Assembly (NCBI GenBank): GCA_963667575.2
Contig: CAXXHY010000058.1
Span: 1 to 64,000, forward strand
DNA: 64,000 bases
Direction of reading: 5' to 3'
Source: G963665495 sp963667575
Lineage (GTDB): Bacteria; Desulfobacterota; Desulfovibrionia; Desulfovibrionales; Desulfovibrionaceae
The position numbers were made by a program, and so were the translations under genes. Below are positions 37,940 to 45,816 of this stretch, in pieces. Below the pieces are notes generated by a model. The model ran no database searches and was not told the origin of the DNA. It saw nothing but the letters and a program-made list of their open reading frames with translations. Position 1 is the first letter of the stretch; every line of letters starts with the position of its first letter.

Positions 37940-37960
37940 CCGTCCGTATTCCATATGCAA

Positions 37961-37994
37961 AAGCCCCTGAACTTTCGAGTTCAGGGGCTTTTTT
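37961..37994 (+). terminator. Terminator of the small sulfite reductase gene
   Basis: A perfect 13-base stem, AAGCCCCTGAACT against AGTTCAGGGGCTT, with a TTCG-containing loop, then a T tract. Confidence 0.92.
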
Positions 37995-38082
37995 GCGCAC
38001 ATGCCGGTCCATGGGGCCCCCGTGGATTCAGGCAACCGTGCGCATCATTCGGAAGATTCTTCAGCCCAAAGCTTCTCTTTAC

Positions 38083-39657
38083 TCAGCCCTGCTGTGGTTG
38101 CAGCAGCTGTTGCAATTGCGCCGGCTGCAGTGTGGTGGCCAAAACATCGCATGGCGTCTTTATTCCGGTCGGCAGCGTGGAAAGGGGACTGATGTCCATC
38201 TTGGATTCATCCAGCAAATACAGTCCGTATCCTCTGGAAGACAGAATCTGCTGCAGCATTGGAATGTCCGTGGTCGGATAGATTGTGAGCAGCAGGTGCG
38301 GGTGCATGTTTTCCAGTGTTTGCACGGAACCCATCAGGGCAGCGGCTTCGTTGCCGCAGAGGTTCATTTTGATCACAGTGGCTTTGGGCGCATTTTCAGA
38401 CTCGAGGCTCTGGAAGAGCAGCAGCAGATTATCCAGCGGGATGGTGTGAACGAGCTGCGCGTCCTGCAGCGGGCACTGGGTGCGCGGATGAATGGCCGCA
38501 TACTGGCAGAGCCCTTGCTGTTGCACCAGGCGATACAGTGATGCAATTCCGGCTGTGGCGTCCAGTGCGTACTGTACGTTGCTGATGTTATTGATGTTGT
38601 TGGCCTGTAGGGAGATCTGGATCCGGGCAAAGGCCTCGCGTTCGGGTTCGATGCAGATAACGTGGCTTTGCGGCGAGCAGACCGCGGCAATCAGGCCGAA
38701 CAGCCCGTTGTAGGCGCCGCAATCCAGAACCAGGCCGGGGTTCTGCATCACCAGGGTGGACCAGATGGTGGTGGCCAGCCGTCTGTACGTGCCGGTCCAG
38801 GCCATCTGGTTGGCTATCTGGTCGTCATTCATGTTTAGAATCTGAAAGCCCAGCTGTTCGTTCAGATTGATATCCATGAGTCCGCGGTAGGGCAGCAGCC
38901 GGGTCAGTTCCGGAACTTTGTCGGCGGGGATGGCCTGTTCGCTGCGGCAGTATCCCTGCAGTTCGTGGATCTTCTCATTGGTTCGCTGGATGACGGCCGT
39001 GTTCTCTCGCAGCAATCCGCGTTTCTGGCGTTGTTTGACGATGAGCTCCTGCGATACCGCCTGAAAGGCCGCGACTTTTGATTCACTCATTGCCTGAACG
39101 CCGCCGATGAGCGTGGGCTTTTTGCAGGTCCTGTGCCCGGGCCAGAAGCGCAGGGCGAAATCAAGATCCCAGGCGATATTCTGCCGTGGATCAAAGCGCA
39201 CCTCCTGGGCGGCATCCGTACGCACGAAAAAGGGCCCGTGAAGCGTCAGCTGCGGATCGAAAAGCAGCAGATCCTCGGGAAGTTCCATGGTCAGGATTTG
39301 CGGCATGCGGATGTTGTAGTCGGCGTTTTGAACGTTGCAGGTGGCGTACAGCCCCCAGATGCCCTGGAATTGCGCAAAGGCGTCCTTGAGCAGCTTGGGG
39401 GACTCCGGAGCCAGGCGGTGGACGGGATCCATGACCAGGCACCAGCCCGCGCCCGCTTCCACGGCCTTGTCCAGGCAATGATTTTTGATTTCCGGAATAT
39501 TGACGTCATCGAGCCCTTCTCCGGTGATGATTGCCGCCTCTTCGAAGGGACCGAGCCCCTGGGCGATGAACGCCCGGATGTTTTCCAGGCCGGCCTGATG
39601 TTCCTGCGGGTTTTCTCCAGTGGAAGCGAAAAGTATGGCGAGTTTGTTGGCGTTCAT
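38083..39657 (-). CDS. FkbM-family methyltransferase with N-terminal glycosyltransferase-like domain
   Basis: 524 residues in two parts. The first 190 (M-N-A-N-K-L-A-I-L-F-A-S, later W-C-L-V-M-D-P-V and R-F-D-P-R-Q-N-I-A-W-D-L-D-F) look like a GT-A-type fold with an acidic nucleotide-sugar motif; this is a tentative reading. The second part is an FkbM-type SAM methyltransferase: L-V-L-D-C-G-A-Y-N-G-L-F-G near residue 312 (SAM loop), then I-C-I-E-P-E-R-E-A-F. FkbM enzymes usually O-methylate sugars or polyketides. A protein that may both bind a sugar donor and methylate would suit modification of surface or flagellar glycans. The gene is alone, followed by the small sulfite reductase on the other strand. 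Confidence 0.78.
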   Translation of the reverse strand: MNANKLAILFASTGENPQEHQAGLENIRAFIAQGLGPFEEAAIITGEGLDDVNIPEIKNHCLDKAVEAGAGWCLVMDPVHRLAPESPKLLKDAFAQFQGIWGLYATCNVQNADYNIRMPQILTMELPEDLLLFDPQLTLHGPFFVRTDAAQEVRFDPRQNIAWDLDFALRFWPGHRTCKKPTLIGGVQAMSESKVAAFQAVSQELIVKQRQKRGLLRENTAVIQRTNEKIHELQGYCRSEQAIPADKVPELTRLLPYRGLMDINLNEQLGFQILNMNDDQIANQMAWTGTYRRLATTIWSTLVMQNPGLVLDCGAYNGLFGLIAAVCSPQSHVICIEPEREAFARIQISLQANNINNISNVQYALDATAGIASLYRLVQQQGLCQYAAIHPRTQCPLQDAQLVHTIPLDNLLLLFQSLESENAPKATVIKMNLCGNEAAALMGSVQTLENMHPHLLLTIYPTTDIPMLQQILSSRGYGLYLLDESKMDISPLSTLPTGIKTPCDVLATTLQPAQLQQLLQPQQG

Positions 39658-39827
39658 AACGGCTTAATCCTCTTGGAGCTCATTTTCTGGAAAAGTGAAT
39701 GTCTGCAACAGGCGGACAGGTAACGAGACTGGGCAACTGCAGCATACGGTGTCGATCATGCCCAATTGATAAGACAAATGGTCCGCGGATGCAATGCGGG
39801 CTGGGTATGGAAGGATATCCAATGGAA

Positions 39828-39860
39828 AGGGCAACGCTCCGGTTGCGGATGCGTTGCCCT
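39828..39860 (-). terminator. Hairpin downstream of the octahaem cytochrome gene
   Basis: GGGCAACG and CGTTGCCC pair with further inner pairing, 26 bases after the stop of the leftward cytochrome gene. It has only a short pyrimidine tail. Confidence 0.55.
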
Positions 39861-39886
39861 TGCTGTTGTTATTGCGTCGCGGAAAC

Positions 39887-42529
39887 TCAGGGAATGGGAT
39901 GGTGCGCCGAGTCTCCCATGTCCGTGGTGTGGCAGGCCACGCATCCGCCATTGGTGCCCATGGTGCCGGCTTCCTTCTGATACTGCAGCGGCTGAATGTT
40001 GTCGCGGTCCGTACCGTAGGGGTTGTCCGCCGGATACACGGCGTGCGGGCTGCCGTGGCAGCTCGAACAGAGCACGGCGTCCAGGTCGTCCTTGCGCTCA
40101 TGATAGAGCGTTCCGGGTTTGCCGTTGGTCCATTTGTTGAAAGCCGTGCAGGTGCTGAAGTCCGGGGCTTCCGCAAAGTCGTGGCAGCCGGTGCAGTCCG
40201 GTTCCTGTTTCCAGGGCGTACGCGGCGAGATGTCCATGACAGTGGGCACGCTGCGGGGCTTCAGGTGGCGCATCAGGCGTACGGCGCCTTCCTTGCCCGC
40301 TTCCTCTTCCTTTTTGAGCAGAGCCAGCGCATGGTCTTCCATTGTGCCGTGGCAGCGTGTGCAGTCCATGCCCATGTCATTATGCCGTCCGCGGAAAAAG
40401 CGCGTACCGCCGTGCGGGTTGTTGGGGTGGCAGGTCTCGCAGGCTTCCGCGCCGCGTCCTGTCAGGTAGTTGGCGTGCCAGCCGTGAATGGCGGCGGACA
40501 GGCTCAACAGTTTCGGATCGCCCTTGGCGTCCAGCTTGGGATCCGCATGGCAGCGCTGGCAGGGCTTGGGATGTGCCCAGAGCGCTTCCTTGAGCAGTTT
40601 TGTCTTGTTGATGCGGTCGTGGACCTCGAGTACGTCCCCTGCCGTGGCATTGGAGTAACCGGTGATGGGATCCTTTTCAGGCATCCGCCAGTCCCCGCCG
40701 TGGCAATTGCGGCAGCCCATTTCCGTGGAGGCCGGGGCCACGGCATCCGTGGCTACCAGCAGCTTGCCGGAGTCCTTGTCGTGGGCTTCCAGGTGAATGA
40801 GCGGATAGGGCAGGAATTTTCCGTCCGTATCATAGGGAACCACGGGCACCCAATCCGCATGCCAGATACCCCGGTCTGCATCCCAGGTCAGCTCGCCCGT
40901 GGTGCCGTTGCCGGTATAGCCCGCATTGGGCGGCTGCTTGAATTTGAACAGTTCGCTGAATTCCTTCCACAAACGCAGCAGTTTCGCTGGGTCGCGAAAA
41001 CCTTCTTCCAGGGCATAGGTCAGCTTGACCTTGTCGCTGACCAGCTCGGGCATGGGGTCCCGGTAAATGAGCTGCGCCTGAAAATCGTTGCCCGGAGGCA
41101 GCAGGGAGAAGTAGCGGCTGTTGTCCGAGAAGAAGTGCATGCCCGTGCCGCTGGTGGCCAGGAGCACGTACTCGGCGTTGTCCTGGTCGAATTCGGGTTC
41201 GGGCGTGGGAAGCTGGGGCGGCTCAAAACTGGCTGTTTCTTCCTTTTTGCCGTGCAGTCCTTCCACGATGTACCTGGCCAGGGCCGTACGCTCCTCCGCC
41301 GTGCCCACAAAGGGCGGCATGTAGCTCAGGAGTTTGCCCTGCCCGTCGAGCTGGGCGGCCAGTCCGTAAACAGAGTATTTTTTCGTACGCGGCAGAATAT
41401 CCAGCAGCGGACCGCCGATGCTGTGGCAGGAAAGGCATTCCAGAGCGTAGATCTCGCGCCCGGCATCAATCTGGTTGTTTTTGTCCAGCTTTTTGTTGCG
41501 TACCCATTTGGCGTGCTTGAGAATACCGTCCGCATTGGCTTTTGCCACGTCGGCGAGCTTTATGGAGTTGGAAAAGGTGTGGTTGTAGATCAGGAAAGGT
41601 CTGCGCGCGGATTCGCGGGCCCATTCGAAACTCCCCACCTGGAGCAGACCCAGCACCAGCAGCAGGTAGGCCAGGGATACGCGGTTGCGCTGGGGCGCCA
41701 GATAGGCGAAGGCCAGTCCTCCCACGAACACCAGAGCCGAGCAGATCACGAAAACATGTACCAGAAAGGGGATTTCCCTTGAAAACTTCTGCACCATGTC
41801 CAGCTGCGGCGTGGGCAGGCTCAGCACGTACCAGAGCCCAGAGCAGAGCAGTACGGCAAAAGGCAGCGCCACCCAGCGGGCCGTGTAGCGCACCATCTGT
41901 TCGCGGACTTTGGCATCCTTGATGCGCGGGGCTGTGACAAAGCCGAACAGTCCGGCCAGCATCAGAGCCAGGGCTGTTCTGAACACCAGGGCGGGCCAGA
42001 ACGTGGGGTTGAAAAAGCCCTGCCAGAAGTCGCCGCTTTCCAGCCAGCCTCCGGGGGTGAGCATGAAGCAGACAATGCCGTTGATCATGAACAGCGAGAG
42101 CCAGCCGAAAATGAAATAGAGCCAGCCCACTTTCATGTGCTTGGAGCGATCCATGCGGCCGAAGGTGTAGAAGTAGATCAGCAGGGCGACTATTTCGCCC
42201 AGGAAAAAAGTCCATTCCGTGGCCCAGGCGAACAGAAAGGTATGGGTCAGGGTCATGGTGGCCGACGGACTGATCAGAGCGATGATGAACCAGATGCCCA
42301 CGCCGGTCACGCCGCCGAAAACCATGGTTATGAGCAGGAAAAATAACGTATGCCGTTTGGTGTAGTCAACGATGGCCTGGGAGTTTTCCCTATAGCCTTT
42401 GCGTTCGGTCAAGACCAGAAACAGTCCGCCGCCCACGGCAAAGTGGGCCACGAAAACGTGCACGATGGCAATGATGGCTATGGGCAGCGCACCGCCGAGT
42501 TGAGGAATCCACCAGATGGGAAAATCCAT
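39887..42529 (-). CDS. Fusion of a cytochrome-bd-like membrane domain with an octahaem c-type cytochrome
   Basis: 880 residues. Residues 1-305 form about eight helices resembling subunit I of cytochrome bd oxidases (A-I-V-H-V-F-V-A-H-F-A-V-G-G-G near 21; G-V-T-G-V-G-I-W near 73; W-A-T-E-W-T-F-F-L-G-E near 102). A periplasmic part then carries eight CXXCH haem sites: one in a monohaem cytochrome c domain at 365-369, and seven at 606, 657, 697, 723, 779, 821 and 863. No oxygen-site ligand set could be confirmed, so it is more likely a quinol-to-cytochrome electron conduit than an oxidase. Its partner membrane protein starts upstream and ends 3 bases before it. Such a unit could take electrons from menaquinol to periplasmic or outer-surface acceptors. 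Confidence 0.82.
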   Translation of the reverse strand: MDFPIWWIPQLGGALPIAIIAIVHVFVAHFAVGGGLFLVLTERKGYRENSQAIVDYTKRHTLFFLLITMVFGGVTGVGIWFIIALISPSATMTLTHTFLFAWATEWTFFLGEIVALLIYFYTFGRMDRSKHMKVGWLYFIFGWLSLFMINGIVCFMLTPGGWLESGDFWQGFFNPTFWPALVFRTALALMLAGLFGFVTAPRIKDAKVREQMVRYTARWVALPFAVLLCSGLWYVLSLPTPQLDMVQKFSREIPFLVHVFVICSALVFVGGLAFAYLAPQRNRVSLAYLLLVLGLLQVGSFEWARESARRPFLIYNHTFSNSIKLADVAKANADGILKHAKWVRNKKLDKNNQIDAGREIYALECLSCHSIGGPLLDILPRTKKYSVYGLAAQLDGQGKLLSYMPPFVGTAEERTALARYIVEGLHGKKEETASFEPPQLPTPEPEFDQDNAEYVLLATSGTGMHFFSDNSRYFSLLPPGNDFQAQLIYRDPMPELVSDKVKLTYALEEGFRDPAKLLRLWKEFSELFKFKQPPNAGYTGNGTTGELTWDADRGIWHADWVPVVPYDTDGKFLPYPLIHLEAHDKDSGKLLVATDAVAPASTEMGCRNCHGGDWRMPEKDPITGYSNATAGDVLEVHDRINKTKLLKEALWAHPKPCQRCHADPKLDAKGDPKLLSLSAAIHGWHANYLTGRGAEACETCHPNNPHGGTRFFRGRHNDMGMDCTRCHGTMEDHALALLKKEEEAGKEGAVRLMRHLKPRSVPTVMDISPRTPWKQEPDCTGCHDFAEAPDFSTCTAFNKWTNGKPGTLYHERKDDLDAVLCSSCHGSPHAVYPADNPYGTDRDNIQPLQYQKEAGTMGTNGGCVACHTTDMGDSAHHPIP

Positions 42530-42532
42530 GTC

Positions 42533-43639
42533 CTAGTCCTCCTTCCCGTCGGCATGATCGGAATGTCCGTCCGGTCCGGCGCTCGCCTTCACGGCCTGTT
42601 TTATCATCCAGATGCAGGCTGCCGCCACCAGCACGAGACTTACAATGAACAGCACCAGCGGCGAAAACTGCAGATCTGTTTTAAGATACGAGAGACTGAA
42701 ATAGGGGGCCATGTAGGCCAGACGTACGAGGTGTCGCAGCAGGACCATGATGCAGACGATAATCAGCATCGAGATAGTGGCGGATTTGACGTCCTTGCGG
42801 AAACCGAAAAACACGGCAACCAGAGACATGCCGATACCGGCCATGAGCAGGCCGGTCATGAAGCCGCTGCGGCCGAGCATCATGGTCATGATTTCGCGCG
42901 GCAGGCTGAGAAAGAACCATACGCCCACGGCCATCTGGATAATCGTTCCGAAAGTGAACCAGCGCATGCCCCAGGCAATCTGGTCGGAGTAGTCGATCTG
43001 ATATTTGCGTTGCCCGCGCAGGGCTACCAGAGCGGTGAACAATCCTCCAACGGTGATGGAACCCATGATGAAATGCAGATAGCGCGGCCAGAGGGTGGGG
43101 TCGTTCAGGTGCAGCAGTCTGCCGCCCGGAAGGTCGAAATAGGCGGGCCAGTCCGCCGGGGTCTGGGCCATGCTCATGACATTGACGAAAATAAAGGCCG
43201 TATCCAGCAGCAGCAGCACACAGACCGCCAGCACCAGGGCTCGCAGATTGCTGAGGCCGGAATATTTCAAGTCGTATATGTAGAGTCCGTAGTAAGCGAG
43301 GATAACCAGCAGGATCACGGCCAGCCAGTACCAGGCCGAGAGGATGCAGCTGGTGTACAGGAATTGTCCGAACAACACCTGGGCGAACAACAACGGCGCC
43401 ACGCCGAAGTTGATGGTCAGAGCCAGGTTGGTGGGAATGGCCCTGGCCACAAGATGCCGCGCGCTGTCATCGGCCTCCTTGCGTCCCAGAAGTTCGCCGC
43501 ACAGAGCGATGATGGCGCCGCCGAGCACGGTGTTCATCAGCAGAATATGCACCGCAAAAGTGGCCAGCAGCAGAATTTCCAGCAGATGGACAGGGGCGGG
43601 GATGGTCAGAGCTCTGGGAAGGAGCTGAGCGATATCCAT
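42533..43639 (-). CDS. Polytopic membrane partner of the bd-like octahaem cytochrome
   Basis: 368 residues with about nine helices and no CXXCH. It starts M-D-I-A-Q-L-L-P-R-A-L-T and contains W-P-R-Y-L-H-F-I-M-G-S near residue 185 and several histidines inside helices (H-L-L-E-I near 18, H-I-L-L near 31) that could hold b haems. Relatives occur next to bd-like multihaem proteins in sulfate reducers and other Desulfobacterota. It precedes the cytochrome gene by 3 bases in the same operon, so the two most likely form one complex. The highly charged C-terminus (G-H-S-D-H-A-D-G-K-E-D) is cytoplasmic or periplasmic tail. Confidence 0.75.
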   Translation of the reverse strand: MDIAQLLPRALTIPAPVHLLEILLLATFAVHILLMNTVLGGAIIALCGELLGRKEADDSARHLVARAIPTNLALTINFGVAPLLFAQVLFGQFLYTSCILSAWYWLAVILLVILAYYGLYIYDLKYSGLSNLRALVLAVCVLLLLDTAFIFVNVMSMAQTPADWPAYFDLPGGRLLHLNDPTLWPRYLHFIMGSITVGGLFTALVALRGQRKYQIDYSDQIAWGMRWFTFGTIIQMAVGVWFFLSLPREIMTMMLGRSGFMTGLLMAGIGMSLVAVFFGFRKDVKSATISMLIIVCIMVLLRHLVRLAYMAPYFSLSYLKTDLQFSPLVLFIVSLVLVAAACIWMIKQAVKASAGPDGHSDHADGKED

Positions 43640-43779
43640 ATGAATACTCCTTGATTACTGGGGATACGTCCTAAGTCATGTACCTTGACTGCAGGCAAGA
43701 GGCAAGACATGCGGGGCTGCAACCGTCCATGGGATGGTGCTTAAAATAACAGATATTCGTCTCCGCTTTCATGCGGAGA

Positions 43780-45222
43780 TCAGGATGAGATTCTGTCCCG
43801 TCCCTGTTGCTTGGAGGCGTAAAGAGCCTTGTCCGCCCTGGTCATGAGGGCATCCAGGTTGTCGTCTTCCTCGTATTGGGCAATACCGCAACTCACAGTG
43901 ACAGGTCCGGATTTGAGTCCGGAAGCTCCGGGCAACTGCCGTACGTCCTTGCGGATGCGTTCGGCTGCAGATCTGGCTTCCTCCAGTTTCCCTTCCACCA
44001 GGACTATGAATTCATCTCCACCCCAGCGTGCGATCAGATCCACGTTTCGGGTGCTGTTGCGGATGGCCTCGCCCACGCTGACCAGAATGCTGTCACCGGC
44101 CAGATGCCCCAGGGAGTCGTTGATATGTTTGAAGGAATCCACATCCAGGAGGATCATGGAAAAGGGGGTTCCACTGCGCTTGTGGCGGGCCACGGCCCGT
44201 TCGAACCCGGCTTCGAATTCCCGCCTGTTGGCCAGGCCGGTCAGTTCATCCGTCCGGGCCATGCGTTCGAGCCTGACCTGGAAGTGGTTGACCGTGAGCA
44301 GCGAGATGATGATGACGATGATCGATACGATCAATCCCACAAAAATGGTTCGGAAAAAATTGTGCCTGGCAGCGGCCAGAACGGAATTTTCATTCTGTTT
44401 GACGATCAGAAACCAGTCCAGATCCGACATGTAGCGTACGGAGGTCAGGATCTGCCCCTCATCGGTTTCATATTCGTAGTTGGAAGGAGGATTGCCGGCT
44501 TGCAGCATGGAGTCCGCAAGGGGGCCCATGCCTGGTTCGTCGTGGATGTTCGTGCTGGAAATGGCATCGAGATTGGGGTGTGCCTGGACGAGCCCCTTTG
44601 AATCCACCAGAAAGACCAGCCGGTTGTATTTTTTGTCCGCATCTTTCAGGAATTGGGACACAATGGACATTTTCAGGCCCACACCTGTCACGCCCAGCAG
44701 TTTCCCGTGCTGATCCAGAACCCTGAAATTGACGAAAACGGTCAGCGCGTCATTGGCAGCCTGGTTGGTGTCCACATCCAGAACCATTTCTTTGTCCGTA
44801 TCGACAAAGTCGCGATACCAGACATCATGGGGGTCATCCTTGCTGAGGCGTTTGAGGATTCCGTTGTAATAGTAGTAGTTTCCGGTGATTTCGGAAACGA
44901 AAAAAGAGGTGAAGAAACCGTATTTCTCTTTGATTTCCTTGAGAAACCTGGTGATTTTTCCCAGGTCCTTTTCCCCGGACGTCACCCAGTCGACAAGAAA
45001 GGTGTCATGGGCCATGAGCGAGGAGATGAACATGGGCCGCATCAGCGCGCCATGGATTTCGGAGTAAATGGTTTCTCCGGTCAAAGGCAGGGCCGAGAGC
45101 AGCTCGGCGCGTACGTTCTCTTTGGTGGCCTTGTAATTGATGATGCTGAGCAGCAGAAAGGACGACACGAGAATACAAGTCAGGGCGATGATCAGTCGCA
45201 TGCGGATGGTTTTGTTGATCAT
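43780..45222 (-). CDS. dCache-GGDEF diguanylate cyclase
   Basis: 480 residues: first helix (L-I-I-A-L-T-C-I-L-V-S-S-F-L-L-L), periplasmic double-Cache domain (about 35-280, with Y-S-E-I-H-G-A-L-M-R-P-M-F and V-D-S-K-G-L-V-Q-A-H), second helix (T-I-F-V-G-L-I-V-S-I-I-V-I), then a GGDEF domain with an intact catalytic motif R-W-G-G-D-E-F near 405. It makes c-di-GMP in response to an external ligand. No EAL domain and no receptor partner adjacent. The start at 45222 places the first positively charged segment (N-K-T-I-R-M-R) correctly. Confidence 0.92.
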   Translation of the reverse strand: MINKTIRMRLIIALTCILVSSFLLLSIINYKATKENVRAELLSALPLTGETIYSEIHGALMRPMFISSLMAHDTFLVDWVTSGEKDLGKITRFLKEIKEKYGFFTSFFVSEITGNYYYYNGILKRLSKDDPHDVWYRDFVDTDKEMVLDVDTNQAANDALTVFVNFRVLDQHGKLLGVTGVGLKMSIVSQFLKDADKKYNRLVFLVDSKGLVQAHPNLDAISSTNIHDEPGMGPLADSMLQAGNPPSNYEYETDEGQILTSVRYMSDLDWFLIVKQNENSVLAAARHNFFRTIFVGLIVSIIVIIISLLTVNHFQVRLERMARTDELTGLANRREFEAGFERAVARHKRSGTPFSMILLDVDSFKHINDSLGHLAGDSILVSVGEAIRNSTRNVDLIARWGGDEFIVLVEGKLEEARSAAERIRKDVRQLPGASGLKSGPVTVSCGIAQYEEDDNLDALMTRADKALYASKQQGRDRISS

Positions 45223-45816
45223 GACGTACGGAACCTGTTTTTGGGCAACTGTCTTGATTTATGGGGTCGAAAAAAACGCAAGGGGCCGTTCCCGCGAAAT
45301 ACGCCGTGGAGCCCGCCAGGGGCGTGGCTTTCCATGTCAGTCAGTGAGGGGAAATTATCAATTTTTCGCACTGATTCATATCCGAATGTTTTTTACAATT
45401 GCATCAGTATATAATGACTCTTCGCTTTGAGCAACTGTGTAAAATATTATGTCTTTATGTATGGACAGTAAGCATGGAAAGGGAAAACACGGGTACAATC
45501 GGTCATGGCAGACGGTAAAAAATAGTATCTACGAACATATAAATAGTATAATTTGTTACTATACGGGATACTATGGCGTGCGGTATGATAATATCTGAAT
45601 TGCTGAACGCAGGCAGGTGTGAATTGATCTGCATAAAATAGTCAGGACGGTGTGTTTCCCGGATACGATGCCGGCCGGCACATTGTCGGGAACATCTGGT
45701 AGTTGCATAAATCAGAACGAATGTGGACTTTATCTGGCCCATGTGATTTAATACAATAGTCAGTAGTAGTTTTTTCCCGTCCGCAATTTGTAGCATGATA
45801 AGTTCAAAAGGCGCCT
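45223..45816. other. Divergent promoter region
   Basis: About 590 AT-rich bases between the divergent diguanylate cyclase and PocR-kinase genes. No open frame with a ribosome site. It must hold both promoters; I cannot choose among the several -10-like words, for example near 45412. Confidence 0.45.

Noticed and set aside
39794..41782. 662-codon plus-strand frame opposite the octahaem cytochrome
   Set aside because: Antisense shadow caused by GC-rich third positions; the minus strand has the CXXCH sites and membrane helices.
42350..43654. 434-codon plus-strand frame opposite the membrane partner gene
   Set aside because: Charged, low-complexity antisense shadow.
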